Assembly: GCA_032690845.1 (NCBI GenBank) | Contig: CM064422.1 | Coordinates: 3,658,001 to 3,722,000, forward strand | DNA: 64,000 nucleotides | From: Eleusine coracana subsp. coracana | Taxonomy: Eukaryota; Streptophyta; Magnoliopsida; Poales; Poaceae | Direction: 5' to 3' | Part shown: one piece after another, positions 25,116-36,589 of the stretch | How positions within the stretch are numbered: position 1 is the first letter of the stretch | Layout of the letters: every line of letters starts with the position of its first letter | Notes under the pieces: generated by a model | Seen by the model: only the letters and a program-made list of their open reading frames with translations | Told to the model about the DNA's origin: nothing | The model's database searches: none | Program-made: the position numbers and the translations under genes

Positions 25116-26363
25116 CGTGCCTTGGCAGCCGGAATACCCGCACCACTCTACAACCAGGAAATGTTTATAAGATATTTTTTCATAGGAATATTTACATGAT
25201 CATGAAAGAAAGTTATGAATTTAAGAAATACAGTCTACAAACAACTATGATGGAGCTGAGAAGTTTTTTCCAGACAGTAACATTCATTGTTCCACCAGTG
25301 GATCATTGGTCAAACGAAATAAAAAATGCGCCAGAAAACTCAAAAGTTCCGGAATACTATGATGAGGATTTGTATGGATCAAACAACACAAAACGCATTT
25401 CATGTGGTTACTTCCTTGATTTTTCACAGGTCATTTCCTTGATTTTTCACATTGGAATAAATCAGTTAAAGTTTATACCGCTGGTGTCTAGCAATCTAGA
25501 ACGGTGACGAAGAATAGAGTCAGACTACTTCCAATGGTAGTATTGTGCAGAAATGTATTCAGATGAAATTGAAATGCATGAAAGATAGGTTAAGCAACAT
25601 GACGAAGTGGAGATGTGATGCGATGATGCTAATAAAAAACGTGGCAGTATTCATCTGTCCATGGCTTGATGATTTTCTCTTACCTTAGTGATGAACTAGA
25701 AAGAGTTACTCTCGGTGTCAGTAAAGAAATTCAAACTGAATTTCAATTACTCAAGTGATGAACCGGAGGTTAGCTAGTGTTGAAGTGTCAGCAAGAATAT
25801 GAACTCACCTGTCGATGAGTTATGCACAGCAAGAATATGAGCTGTTTCCATTATTGAATTATATGCAAATGTAATCCTGTAAGGTTAACTTTCTCCTCTG
25901 TTTAACTCGTTTTATAGATAGAATCATTCAGGTCTTTCCTTTTTTAGAATACGTAACAAAAGTCTCTAAACAACTTTTAGCCTCGCATAAATGTGTACGA
26001 ATTTCAATACCACATAGAAAAGCTAAAGATTGTCATGTGATCAATATCAATCAGCACTATAAGAACATCAACAATTATCAAGTTATTCACTTAATCTTTC
26101 ACATAGAAACAAATTGGAAAAACACGATCAAGTTCATAAGGATCCTTAAAAATACCACTCTTCTTCTTGTATAAAAGCACGCAAACAAAAAGCACTAAAA
26201 AATGCATGGCAGACAACAAAAAATACAGATAACGCGCGCAATAAGCAGATCAGGAAAAGAAGCTAAATTAACACGGCAGAATTTATCTTCCGCAGCTGGT
26301 AATGAATTTCTCTTACCTCAACAGAAGGATAGGGAGGAAGGCAGTGAACAAGTTAGGGAGCAA
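25116..26363 (-). promoter_or_regulatory. Probable spliced 5' UTR of glycolate oxidase
   Basis: Directly upstream of the start codon, the minus strand has an acceptor TTGTAG ending at 25148, giving a 32-base leader exon 25147-25116. A strong donor (GAG then GTAAGAG) ends a candidate first exon at 26317. The intron would be about 1.17 kb, 26316-25148. The inner sequence has no coding signal. This is inference from splice signals only. Confidence 0.5.
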
Positions 26364-26392
26364 GAGGGGGAAAGGGAGTGGCCGGGTGCTGG

Positions 26393-26400
26393 TAATATAG
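26393..26400 (-). promoter_or_regulatory. Candidate TATA box of glycolate oxidase
   Basis: Minus strand CTATATTA, about 30 bases upstream of the predicted transcription start near 26363. This is in turn about 45 bases before the candidate leader donor at 26317. The spacing is consistent, but no other support is available. Confidence 0.45.
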
Positions 26401-27099
26401 CTAGGAGTTTTCTACATGAAGACAAAAAGATGGGGGGAGTGACGTGGAGATTGTTAGGAAGAAAACCATGAAACGGAAGGGGGAGGTTACGGATGAGCTA
26501 CTGGAGGTTGTGATGCAGGATGGCTCCACTTGACATCACTTCCATGCATTGGCTCCATCGAGTTGTAGACTTGTAGTAGTTGATCTCTTCCCCCGCCATG
26601 ATTCTCCTGGTTTCGGGGGATGCAGAACAGAAATAACCTCAAAGGGAGATAAGGTATAACAAGGGTTTTGGTCCGGCCTTCTTGGCATCATTTTAGGGTG
26701 GTATGATGCGATTTGAGTGGAGCTCCGTAGGGGCAATTAGGACCGAACGAATCAAATCATCGCTCAATCGAAATGACGACCATTTAGATAATTTCAAGGT
26801 ATTTATCATAGTAGTATAACATCTTCGGAAACGACGGACACACAACACAGTTCTACAAGTTATTCACGCTTGACAACAACACACACTGACACTGTTCCCA
26901 AAAGAGCAGCCCTTTTGGATGTGAACATTCTCTCCATGCTCACCAAGGGACATACAGGTGGAATCAGACAAAAGTAAATCTGACGGCGTCACAAAAGAAA
27001 CTACCTATTGTCTTCCTGCTCTTCCGCCATCCTGAAAACAATGGCGTCATCCTCCCGGAAAAAAAAGAGAGAAGAAAGTTCATTTTACTCTCCCAAACA

Positions 27100-27515
27100 C
27101 TCCGTTTGTCCATTTAATCCACAAACAAAATCTTGGCTCGATTTAAATTCAAGTCGATGTAATCTAACTTTGATGCAATGCTCAAATTTTACACAATGAT
27201 AATTTTCATGTGATCCTAAGATAAAAAATATATATTTTAAACTTATTGTTTATAGTTTAATAACAGTGAATATTATTTAAACTATACAGTTATAAAAGTG
27301 CATGCAAAATATTCTTTGGAAATATAAAATATTTTTTACATAGTGATCAATATCATCTATCATCATGCAAAATTTGAGCTTCAAATCAAGTCGAACAAAG
27401 AGAAATAAAAAAAGACAAATTACAAACGAGAATACGTTGTATCCAATTGAGTTGTGAGGAAGTAAATCCAGCCAATATTTTGCTCAAAAACGTAAATGGA
27501 CAAAGTAGATTGTTC
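27100..27515. mobile_element. Degenerate inverted-repeat element (MITE-like)
   Basis: Left-arm words TTTGTCCATTTAAT, AAAATCTTGGCTCGATTT and GCTCAAATTTTACA recur, in order and reverse-complemented, in the right arm (TTTGTCCATTTACG, AAAATATTGGCTGGATTT, GCTCAAATTTTGCA read on the minus strand). The interior is AT-rich. Exact ends and target duplication are not resolved. Confidence 0.5.
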
Positions 27516-28096
27516 GAAGAACTAAACTAAACTTTTCCAACCATAAAACTTAGTTTCTAACCGAGCTTCAACTTCGGCTTACAGTAAATACCATCACTAC
27601 CTCCAAGTTTTGAAAGATTTACTGATCAGAACAACTATTCTCGAGAGATGTCACGGATCCAAGATATGTTCTCCTGCGGCAATAAAAAATGTGAGAGCAG
27701 AAAATGGTTCAAAGTTTCATCGCGTGAAATGCTACCATGAAGCATAACCTCAGACTACAACACCTCCTTTTACTCGAAAACATATTAGAGTATTGTTCCC
27801 CTTTTGTTTCAGTACAAGGTAGTCGTCACACCGCAGAAGCAACATAGATGCACATTTTAGGGAAACCATACAATACCAGCTACCATCTCTCATTGCCCAC
27901 TAGCAATTCCTGAAACAGAGCTATATCTAGACTAGGAAAGAACATGATAGACACAAAGAGCACCAGGGATTACTTGTTTCGGTTTTCTTCTAATCCAAGC
28001 ACATCTGAACATACACCAGCAGACTGCATGTTTCTCTTCTCATCAGCAAACCAATTCTCCTCCTTTCACAAATCTCATGGCACAAAAACGGGGCCC

Positions 28097-30437
28097 TTAC
28101 TTCCCCTTGCCCTCCTGAGTCCAGACATTGTCCCATGAGGAGTTGTTTGCCTTAGGCGCATCAGCAAACTGCTGACCTTGTCCCTGTGATGGAGCTCCTG
28201 CATGCTGAACACCACCCTTTTTTGGTTTCGTTTTGATGCCCAGCAGGCGCAAAACAAATCTTGCAAGCTCACCATACAGCATTCCACCTCGATCACATAA
28301 CTGTAGACATGATAAAACTGTATCAGTGAAAATCCAAGAAGTATACTATAAGAAATTTCAACTGGAAAAGTATCAGCCAAAAGATATACCTGCAAAAATG
28401 CAGTGATGAACATGTGGAATGCTTGAGTATTCTGGCTAATAAGGAAGCTAACTCGGCCGCAGAAATTTACGACCCCATGCATCTATAGGTGAAAAAAGAA
28501 ACTGTTGAGATAACTGTGAAGTAGATAAAATCTGATTTCCTATTTATTTATGAATATGATTCAAAGAACCAAGTGACAGGTTGAACACTAGTAAACATAT
28601 TCCTAAAAGTTGAAATAAAACACAAACTTCACCAGAAGGCACCATCATGTCATGTCACTGAATAAGTATGCAACTGTAACTAAGTTCTAGACTTCTAGTA
28701 AAACATTTGAACACAACATTGCCACCATGTAGGCAAGCAGTGTCAAAATATGGTTCGTGTGCAGTTCTGTTAATGATTGAAACAAACAATTATTTGATCC
28801 AAATAATGAGTAGATTGGAGAGGTATATTACCACTCGTAGGAAGGACGCCCAAAAACCTGGGGGCGGAGTTGGAGGACCAAATGAATTTGGACCTTGATT
28901 ATAAGGATTCATGCCCATACCATAACCACCATAGGGGTTACCCATACCACTGTTATACATTGATCCACCATACATTCCAGAACCTCCATACATATTACCA
29001 TAACCTGAATACATGTTATTCCCATAAAGCCCACCATTATTATAAGCTCCACCAAGTCCGCCATACGAGCTATACATGTTGGAGCCATAACCTACATTGT
29101 TTATGGCAAAGGGTTAAGATTTTGAGGCACAAAAATATTTGATGAAATGTGCACCATATAACAATTACCCCCGTAAGAAGTTCCATAGCCTTGCTGCTGC
29201 CAAGGCCTTGGGGGCACAGGCCTCGAAGTGCCACTGGTTACATTGGGAGTAACATTGTTCCCTGTTGTAGAAACAACTTCCCCGGGTCTTGCCGTCCCAG
29301 AAGCTTCAACAACATCACTAGTACTACCTCCAGATGGAGGCTTGAAAGGCGCAGGACCAGATGATGTTGCCGCAGTTTCCCATGGTTTTGGTCGTGGATT
29401 ACTACCTGCCAATCACATTTAAGAGTGGTGGAATTACTCTAAGCGTCAAAGAAACAATAATTACTCACATGGTATAACCAACAGAGTCTGCTTAACTGTA
29501 AGACATAACACAAACCAACATTAGCATAAGCTGCCTATAATAAAATATAGAAATTGTTAACACTCTTGACTAAAGGTGATGACATGCAGAATAAAAAGAG
29601 CCAAAAATATGAAGCTACCACGCATGGATAAATTCAGAGCGGGAAACTAACACATTTCCTCTTTCTTCAGAAGGATGCGATCATGCAATGCAGATTACAC
29701 AGATAAAATTAGCAAGGACCAACCTGAACACTGGCTACTTTGTACATATGAAACCAAATTAACAGTCATGTAAGAGGCAATTCTGATAATTGCCAAGTTC
29801 ATCAGTACCAAAGGAAGGCAACTATGGCATTTCCAGGAGGGAACAATAAAAGGTGTATCCCAAAATGGAACAAGGGTTTATAAAAATCATAAGATACGAC
29901 GAGAAGGCATGAGCCTAGCCTGCCAAACTTCCAATAGCCATCCAAATGGGTGTCCAATTTTGACAAGGTTGAGTTGGGAACCAAATTAAACCTACATGAT
30001 GATTAAAAAAGGTACCATTCAACCCCAAAATCGAGTTGATTTTGTTCTGCAAAGCCGTTATTATGAATGACTTTGAGCTCTATCTTTCTTCCCTGTTGAG
30101 TTAATCCCTCTCCCTAAGATGTTCGTGGGGGCACACACACGCGGATCCCCATATCACCCACCGCTGCGTTGCCTAATCGAGTAATCGACAGGACGCACCC
30201 ACAGCCCTGGAACCCATCCCCAACCCGATCGCCAGCCAAATCCAACCAATCGACCCGAAATCGAGCACAGACTCTATCAATTCCCCTCTCCCTCCCCGCC
30301 GACCAGACGACCGGAGGCTCAGCCGCGCACGCAACCGATCAACCAGAAAACACGCACGCACATGACGAGAAAAGGGTTCCACGGAAACGACGCCCTCACG
30401 CACGCACGGGCAGGGATGGACACGAACCTGATGCCAT
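28097..30437 (-). CDS. PEX13: Peroxin-13, peroxisomal import docking protein
   Basis: Five coding exons on the minus strand: 30437-30428 (only MASG), 29405-29169, 29091-28832, 28482-28390, 28300-28097. They total 804 bases, 267 residues. The order of features is that of plant PEX13. An N-terminal Pro-rich region includes NPRPKPWE and RPVPPRPWQQQ. A long Gly/Tyr/Met/Asn-rich repeat follows (about residues 75-155). Then comes a hydrophobic, membrane-associated part (GFWASFLRVMHGVVNFCGRV through the FHMFITAFLQ helix), and a Lys/Gln-rich tail ending EGKGK. As in other plant PEX13 proteins, no SH3 domain is seen. The protein docks the PTS receptors PEX5/PEX7 at the peroxisomal membrane. The 10-base first coding exon depends on splicing phase and on family similarity of the N-terminus. 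Intron 1 is about 1 kb. Confidence 0.88.
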
Positions 30438-33174
30438 GGCGCGCGGGCGGCCGGCCGGCTGCTCGATCCGGTGGGCGATCGCCGCGGTTGGTCGTCCTTT
30501 CCCCCTCGCTTCAACCGCCCGTCGCCGCGGTTGCGCGACAGAAGAAGAGTCCAGCCCACCCGACGGAGGAAACAATAACCAATCCTGGCTTGACCGCCTC
30601 GTCGCTGGCACCGCGTTCGGGTTCCGCCGCGACCGCGGACTCAAGGTGCGACTGGTCTGGTTCTCCAGTCTCGTTCCGGCTCGGTCAACTGTTCTTCTAT
30701 TGGACTTTGGACCCGATTTTCTCTCAGAGAGCCGCCTTCTTCGCTGGACTGGACTGGTAACGTCACCTTTTTATGGACGGAGGTTGGTCTACAAGGGCGG
30801 GCTCCGTTTGGGCTTGTTTGGGCCTTTGATTACGGTTCGGACCAATGGGCAGGTTGCATCCGGCGCAACAAAAGAGTAGTCGGTTTTCGGCCCAGCTAAT
30901 AAATTGGGCCCCTCAAGAATGGTGGAACTGTGGAAGGCAAACCAAGATTGTTAGTAGCCTGTTACTTTCACGTTGCAAAGATTGAGAAACATGGTTCTCG
31001 TGGCGGATAAGCACGATGGGAATATAGGTATAGAATAGAAATACGAAATACCTTTTTCTTCGCATTGGCCTTGTAGTATCTGCGTAAGGACAGATCAATT
31101 TGAAGGCTCTTTTGCCTTATCATCTGTTGATTTCAGAGTAAGCTACCTGCATCCTGCTGGTGATGAAATGGTTTGTGTATATCCCCTCCTTCAAAAGTAT
31201 TGACGTTGAATTTACGATTGATCTTAAAATACACATTATCAAAAAATTACATATTGTTAGAACCAATTGAATGTTTGAATTTAGGATCGAGTTTATTTCT
31301 CAGTACAACAGAGCAGTGAAATACAATGGGTGTTGGCCAAAGATCTCTGAACTAGCCTCTATTTTTTCCCGTCTAGATGTGGGACATGTGTTAATCTTCA
31401 TCCAAACAGCTTCCTTATTCCAGGAATTTGACGGGTTATGCAGTAGGTATTAGCGGAAGGCTTAGGGCCTCTTTCAGCTGTGTTGGTTCGGTGATAAGGG
31501 GCAACGATCGAGTATGACAAAGTTTGTCATATAGGAGGCCAAGGCAGAGGATAGATCCTTCAAAAGTTCAGAGTTTGTATCGAAATTTTTCGTCAACTAC
31601 CATGGTTTGCTAATAACTTATGGGCCATAACAACGACTGTGTACCGAAAATGGGAAAATGGATGCCTTTGTTAATCTTCTCGAGTACTCTTATGCTAAAG
31701 TGCCTTCGGCTTTCGAGTGGTGAGGCATCGCCTTCGTGGCGATTGTGATGGAGAATGAGACATGTTGCAACATAAAATCATCTATATTTCTGTAGCTGAA
31801 AAATTGTGGTGTCCGAAAAATAAATTTTAAAAAAATCATATAGAGATTCAATGCTTAGCTACGGCGGTACACAACTTAGTATTTTTAAAATTGAGTTTGC
31901 TGCATTGTCTACCTCAATGCTTCATCAGGAATATGTGGCATGTTCTCAAAAAAAAAAAATCAGGAATATGTGGCTTTAGTTTGGTAACATGTATGTTTGC
32001 TTTTTTCTGGCAACCAGTTTTTTCTGCTTATAAGCGGTTTATTGATGAAAATAAACGATAACCCCACCAAACGTTCTGTTTATTTTCGTTTATGCTTTTC
32101 CCCGCTTTATAATTTTATATTATGATAATCGAAAAATAAGAAGTGAGAAAATTATTGCTTTTATGTGAATCTAAGTGTGATCCAGATATTCATAAACAAG
32201 CAGGATCAAAGTATGCTTCACTGATTATCTAGTACTTACTTAGTTTGGGAACCGCAGAACCAAGTGAGTTTGCGAGGGTGATGTTGTACGTGTGTTTGCG
32301 TCACTGCACATCCATAATCTTTCCGGACGGGCGTATGGCTTTTGCGTGCACGCGTATCGCATTAGTGTTGGGTGTTGTAGATCCCCGAGGAAAGCATAGG
32401 TACGGAAGCACTTGCGTGGACATGATAAATGATAATTAAACACGCTCGATGATAGTGTGAACCACATGACGACGTCCATGCATGAGTCTACATCCCTAAT
32501 TAAGCTGTTAGTTGGTGGACATGAGAATGAGATGTTCCTACTGTCTGCAACAACGGAACGACGAGAGAAGGAAGAGCAGCTGCGGTGTAAAGAGCTCCAC
32601 CACAAGACATAAACCGTGTGGATCCGGAGGAGGCGCGCACGCACCGGGATACGGACCTGGATGATCGTGGCAGTCTCCACGTGGCGATATCCATCGTGAT
32701 CGTGACCCTTTTCGAGCAGCTCGGTTCCAAATCCCCACGAATCCCACCGACGGCCACCGCGCGGCATCTGCATTGTATCGCGTGCGTCACCACATACCGC
32801 ATCTGCATTGTATCGCGTCACCACATACCGCAACTTGAAGCCGAGATCTTTTGTGGCCGCTGGCCGGCACCCTGCGGCCACTGGACCGCAGGCTCGTGTT
32901 CGCACACGCAAGATCCCGGATCGGTCGGAAGCATCCGGCTCGTGACGCAAGCCGTGACAGCGCCGAGCGGTTCGCGTGCGTTCGCGAGCGCGCGCTCGTT
33001 CGTTTTGTTTTGACTTGCTGCCGCCCTCGTCGCGGGGAGTCGCATCTGTTCGTGAGCTTTCGCCCGAGCGCGCGCAGCAGCGAATTCCAACCGAAATCTC
33101 TCAACGTGCGCCGCTGTAGGTTCCAGAACCTGCCCCATCCTTCCACTACCTCTCAGCTACCCAAGATCACCCCC
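30438..33174. other. Intergenic: PEX13 upstream region and GST upstream region
   Basis: 30438-30920 should hold the PEX13 leader and promoter (minus strand). GGGCC-type site II-like words occur near 30820-30840 and 30890-30910. 31990-32200 is AT-rich repeat-like sequence of uncertain type. A 33-base word (ATCTGCATTGTATCGCGT with the following CACCACATACCGC) is directly repeated near 32767-32830. No gene seen. Confidence 0.4.
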
Positions 33175-33180
33175 TATAAA
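33175..33180 (+). promoter_or_regulatory. TATA box of the first GST gene
   Basis: TATAAA in the context CCCCTATAAAGC, 115 bases before the start codon. The predicted transcription start is near 33208, giving a leader of about 85 bases. Confidence 0.7.
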
Positions 33181-33294
33181 GCAAGGTCCCCTCCTCCCAC
33201 TACCACCAGAGCATCATAATCCACTTGACACTGCTGCAACACGCACCACAAAGCAGAGAAGAGACCGAGAGGCGAGGAGAAAGAAGAAAGGATA

Positions 33295-33972
33295 ATGGCG
33301 GGCGAGAAGAAGGGACTCCAGCTGCTGGACTTCTGGGTGAGCCCGTTCGGGCAGCGGTGCCGCATCGCGCTGGACGAGAAGGCCCTCCCCTACGAGTACC
33401 TCGAACAGGACCTGGGCAACAAGAGCGAGCTCCTCCTCCGCTCCAACCCGGTCCACAAGAAGATCCCGGTGCTCCTCCACGACGGCCGCCCCGTCTGCGA
33501 GTCCCTCATCATCGTCCAGTACATCGACGAGGCCTTCTCCTCCTCCTCCGGCAAGCCGCCGCTCCTCCCCTCCGACCCGTACGCGCGCGCGCAGGCCAGG
33601 TTCTGGGCGGACTACGTCGACAAGAAGGTGTACGACTGCGGCACCCGGCTGTGGAAGACCAAGGGGGAGCCGCAGCAGCAGGCGCGGAAGGAGATGGTGG
33701 AGATACTGAAGACGCTGGAGGGCGCGCTGGGCGACAAGCCCTACTTCGGCGGCGACGAGTTCGGGTTCGTGGACGTCGCGTTCGTGCCGTTCACGGCATG
33801 GTTCCTGACCTACGAGCGGTACGGCGAGATCAGCGTGGACAAGGAGTGTCCCAGGCTCGCGGCGTGGGCCAAAAGGTGCGGCGAGAGGGAGAGCGTCAAT
33901 AAGAACCTGTCCCCGCCCGAGAAGGTCTACGAGTTCATCGGCACGCTCAAGAAGAAGTTCGGCATCGAGTAG
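33295..33972 (+). CDS. Glutathione S-transferase, tau class (first of a tandem pair)
   Basis: Intronless, 225 residues, the full tau-class length. The N-terminal thioredoxin fold (about residues 8-85) carries the catalytic Ser16 in WVSPFGQRC. It also has the glutathione-binding segments KIPVLLHD and CES (Glu69, Ser70). The C-terminal helical domain (about 95-220) has ARFWADYVDKKVYDC and ECPRLAAWAKRC, usual for tau GSTs. Enzymes of this class conjugate glutathione to xenobiotics and reduce peroxides in the cytosol. Many tau GST genes have one intron near the domain boundary, and none is present here. A paralogue in the same orientation starts 1.67 kb downstream. The MAGEKKGL start lies just after a TATA-driven leader. 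Subfamily number not assigned. Confidence 0.93.
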   Translation: MAGEKKGLQLLDFWVSPFGQRCRIALDEKALPYEYLEQDLGNKSELLLRSNPVHKKIPVLLHDGRPVCESLIIVQYIDEAFSSSSGKPPLLPSDPYARAQARFWADYVDKKVYDCGTRLWKTKGEPQQQARKEMVEILKTLEGALGDKPYFGGDEFGFVDVAFVPFTAWFLTYERYGEISVDKECPRLAAWAKRCGERESVNKNLSPPEKVYEFIGTLKKKFGIE

Positions 33973-34404
33973 AGAGATCGTCTCGGTCGGTCGGTGCGTC
34001 GATGGGAGTAATAATAATTGTTGCGACGTACGTGTCGCTGGCAGTGTTGCTTTTGGTTTGGTTGGTGGTGTCATCAACTTTTTGTTCTTGTGTCAATTGC
34101 TGATCATGGGTCGCGTTCCAGTTGTGTCATTGTGTGCGTGTCACGAGTCAGGAGCGTGTAGGGGGTGGCAGCGCCGAGTTGCCGCCTCCTGCACTACAGT
34201 GTGTAACAGGGAGCTGAATAAAGGATTTTTTCTTGTATCTCAACATCATCCTTCATTACAGTTTTACCGCTAGTAAAATGCTGTTGATTTGCGTTGTACT
34301 ATAAGATCTTGGCTTAGAGCATTTTTAATGGAGCTGTTACATTGGCTTGTAAAATATAATTTACAAGTTCAATTTACATGCTCCACTAAATATGCTCTTA
34401 ACTT
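33973..34404 (+). other. 3' UTR and flank of the first GST
   Basis: No coding signal. A GAATAAAGG word at 34215-34223 is a plausible polyadenylation signal for the GST transcript. Confidence 0.4.
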
Positions 34405-34811
34405 TTTTTTTCCAAGAGCGTGCTTTGTCATTAAGAATTTTTTCCAAGAGCGTGCTTTGTCATTAAGAGAAAAAAGAGAGTTAAATACAAATACAACTCG
34501 GCATGCCCTCAGACAAGGGCAAAGCCCAAACCACCCTAACGAACTACTCACCAAAGTATCGCGACCTGTCGACCAATCCTGCTCTACACCACCAGTCTAG
34601 TTCGTCCAGGACATGAGTCACCAGCGCAGTGGTGCTCTTGCTACTTTGGCGGAACACCCTAGCATTACGTTCCACCCACAAGGACCACATCACTAGAACT
34701 ACCAAGGAGTCGAAAGCCCGTCTACGCAACCCGCTTACTAGCTTCGATCCACCAATCAACCATCGAGTCATATGCTCTAACTTGACTTTATTATAACACA
34801 TCATAAAATTA
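34405..34811 (-). mobile_element. LINE 3'-end remnant between the GST genes
   Basis: Minus-strand residues VMWSLWVERNARVFRQ and TALVTHVLDELDWWCRAGL are typical of the ORF2 C-terminus of plant LINEs after the zf-RVT motif. A T run near 34407 on the plus strand is its poly(A) tail. The tail region contains a direct duplication of about 36 bases (CCAAGAGCGTGCTTTGTCAT at 34414 and again near 34445). Confidence 0.7.
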
Positions 34812-34814
34812 TTA

Positions 34815-35204
34815 GGTCTTCTTTGAAACGCAATATAAAAAAACATAGGAATAGAAAAAAAATATACAAGTTGTTTGGATAGGTCATAGGAATTCTGTGG
34901 AAAAAAAATTGCAAGTTAGCATAATCATCCTTATTTTGATTTCATAGGAAAAAAAACCTTGCATTAGCAGGAGCGGAGCACAATTTGTCTCAATCCTACG
35001 TGAGAGGAGTGAAAAAAAAAGAGGTTGGACTGGATGTTTGATTCCCTACAAAATTCCTTTCCTATGAAATCAGCATCATAGAATTTTTTTCCTACAGTTT
35101 TATACGCTCCAATCCTTCATCCCAAAGACATGAGCAGTGACGTTTCCTATAAGAATCAAAATCTTTTGTTTTTTCTACAAAAATCCTCTAATGCAAAGGA
35201 GGCC
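34815..35204 (-). mobile_element. PIF/Harbinger MITE, second copy (reverse of the one at 11.6 kb)
   Basis: Ends GGTCTTCTTTG and CAAAGGAGGCC match the terminal repeats of the 11631-12080 element. Inner words agree in reverse complement (for example TGGATAGGTCATAGGAATTC, ATAATCATCCTTATTTTGAT and GGACTGGATGTTTGATTCCC). The left flank is TTA; the right flank is TAC, so the 3-bp duplication is damaged. It abuts the LINE fragment directly. Confidence 0.75.
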
Positions 35205-35638
35205 TACCTTCTACTTTTTAATCCGAACAAAAGTCTCGCACGTTTTTGTTGCTCAAGCTGTCGCATTGAACGACTTGCACGCTTTGTTCACTTGTCGCCG
35301 AAAATAAGCGATCTGTCGCATTGATCTTCACCGGATTCAGCGAATTGGGAGAGCGCGAACGTGCAGATCAGCCGGATGTGTCCATTTCAGGCCCAACAAG
35401 AAGAGCCCAATTGTCAAGCCGTGCCGGAAAACGTAGGCGCTGACGAACAAAACATGGAACGTACAGCTCTCGGGACTGAAAGCTCGGTGAGAACTACCGT
35501 GGCATTTTCCCGCCCGCCGCCAGAGCCAGACCATCATCTCCCTCGTCGTCTCCGGCCTCCTCCTCAACAAAAAGGAGCCGTAGAAGCCCCCTTGCATCCT
35601 CTCATTAATCCCCACCACACCACGCACGACTCCACAAT

Positions 35639-36343
35639 ATGGCCGCCCAACAACCTAAGAGCGACCTAGTGCTCCTTGACGTGTTCGGATCCCCGTTCGC
35701 GCAGCGCGTGCGCATCGCGCTAGCGGAGAAGGGCCTCGCCTACGAGCGCGCCGAGGAGGAGGACCTCTTCGCCAAGAGCGACCTCCTCCTCCGCTCCAAC
35801 CCAATCCACCAAAAAATCCCCGTGCTCCTCCACGCTGGCCATGGCCCCGTCTGCGAGTCCCTCACCATCCTCCAGTACCTCGACGACGCCTTCCCCGCCA
35901 CGCGCCGCCTCCTCCCCGCCGACCCCTACGCGCGCGCAAGGGCCCGGTTCTGGGCCGAGTACTCCGACCGGGCCCACTCCTGCGGCAAGCGGCTGTGGAT
36001 GACGACGCGCGACGGCGAGGAGGCGCGGGCGGAGCTGGTGCGCGTGCTCCGGGCGATGGACGCGGAGCTCGGCGACCGGGAGTTCTTCGGCGGCGAGGAG
36101 GCCGGGTTCGGGTACGTGGACGCCGCGGCGGCGCCGTTCGCGGCGTGGTTCGCCGTGTACGAGCGGTACGGCGGGTTCCGCGTGGCGGAGGAGTGCCCGC
36201 GGCTCGCGGCGTGGGCGGCGCGGTGCGCGCGGCGGGGGAGCGTCGCCGATAACGTGTACGCGCCCGATAAGGTGTGCGAGCTCGTGGAGCTCTACAAGCA
36301 GCGGGTGCTCGGGCAGCAGCAGCAGCACACGAACACGAGATAG
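35639..36343 (+). CDS. Glutathione S-transferase, tau class (second of the pair)
   Basis: Intronless, 234 residues. Catalytic Ser18 lies in FGSPFAQRV. Glutathione-site segments KIPVLLHA and CES (Glu73, Ser74) are present, and the helical domain keeps ARFWAEYSDR and EECPRLAAWAARC. It is clearly paralogous to the gene at 33295 (shared LLLRSNP, PVCESL, DPYARA) but has an Ala-enriched C-terminal half with very high third-position GC and a Gln-rich tail. The two genes presumably arose by tandem duplication, and the intervening DNA now holds a LINE end and a MITE. No convincing TATA box is seen in the 150 bases upstream. Role as for the paralogue: cytosolic detoxification or peroxide reduction; substrate unknown. 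Confidence 0.93.
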   Translation: MAAQQPKSDLVLLDVFGSPFAQRVRIALAEKGLAYERAEEEDLFAKSDLLLRSNPIHQKIPVLLHAGHGPVCESLTILQYLDDAFPATRRLLPADPYARARARFWAEYSDRAHSCGKRLWMTTRDGEEARAELVRVLRAMDAELGDREFFGGEEAGFGYVDAAAAPFAAWFAVYERYGGFRVAEECPRLAAWAARCARRGSVADNVYAPDKVCELVELYKQRVLGQQQQHTNTR

Positions 36344-36585
36344 ATGCCCAACGACGGCCTGATGACATGAATAATAGTTGTTATTTTTTTAAAAAAGTCA
36401 TGAATTGAGTGGTGTGTGCGTCATGAATCTCCTTCGGTTTGTCTTCACGATATGATTTAGGATCACACTAAGCGGATGACATTTTTAAAATCACATCACT
36501 GATGCGGACCGGATTACTGTAAAACACCACAGTTTAGAGTAGATGGCACCTGATGACCCAACAAAAATCTCTCTACTAGTACCAC
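36344..36585 (+). other. 3' flank of the second GST
   Basis: Non-coding. TGACATGAATAATAG near 36361 could contribute to polyadenylation. No other feature seen. Confidence 0.35.
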
Positions 36586-36589
36586 TTAT

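Noticed and set aside
30169..30879. 236-codon plus-strand frame over the PEX13 leader
   Set aside because: Arg/Pro/Ser low complexity, antisense to the PEX13 first exon and promoter; a shadow of GC-rich DNA.
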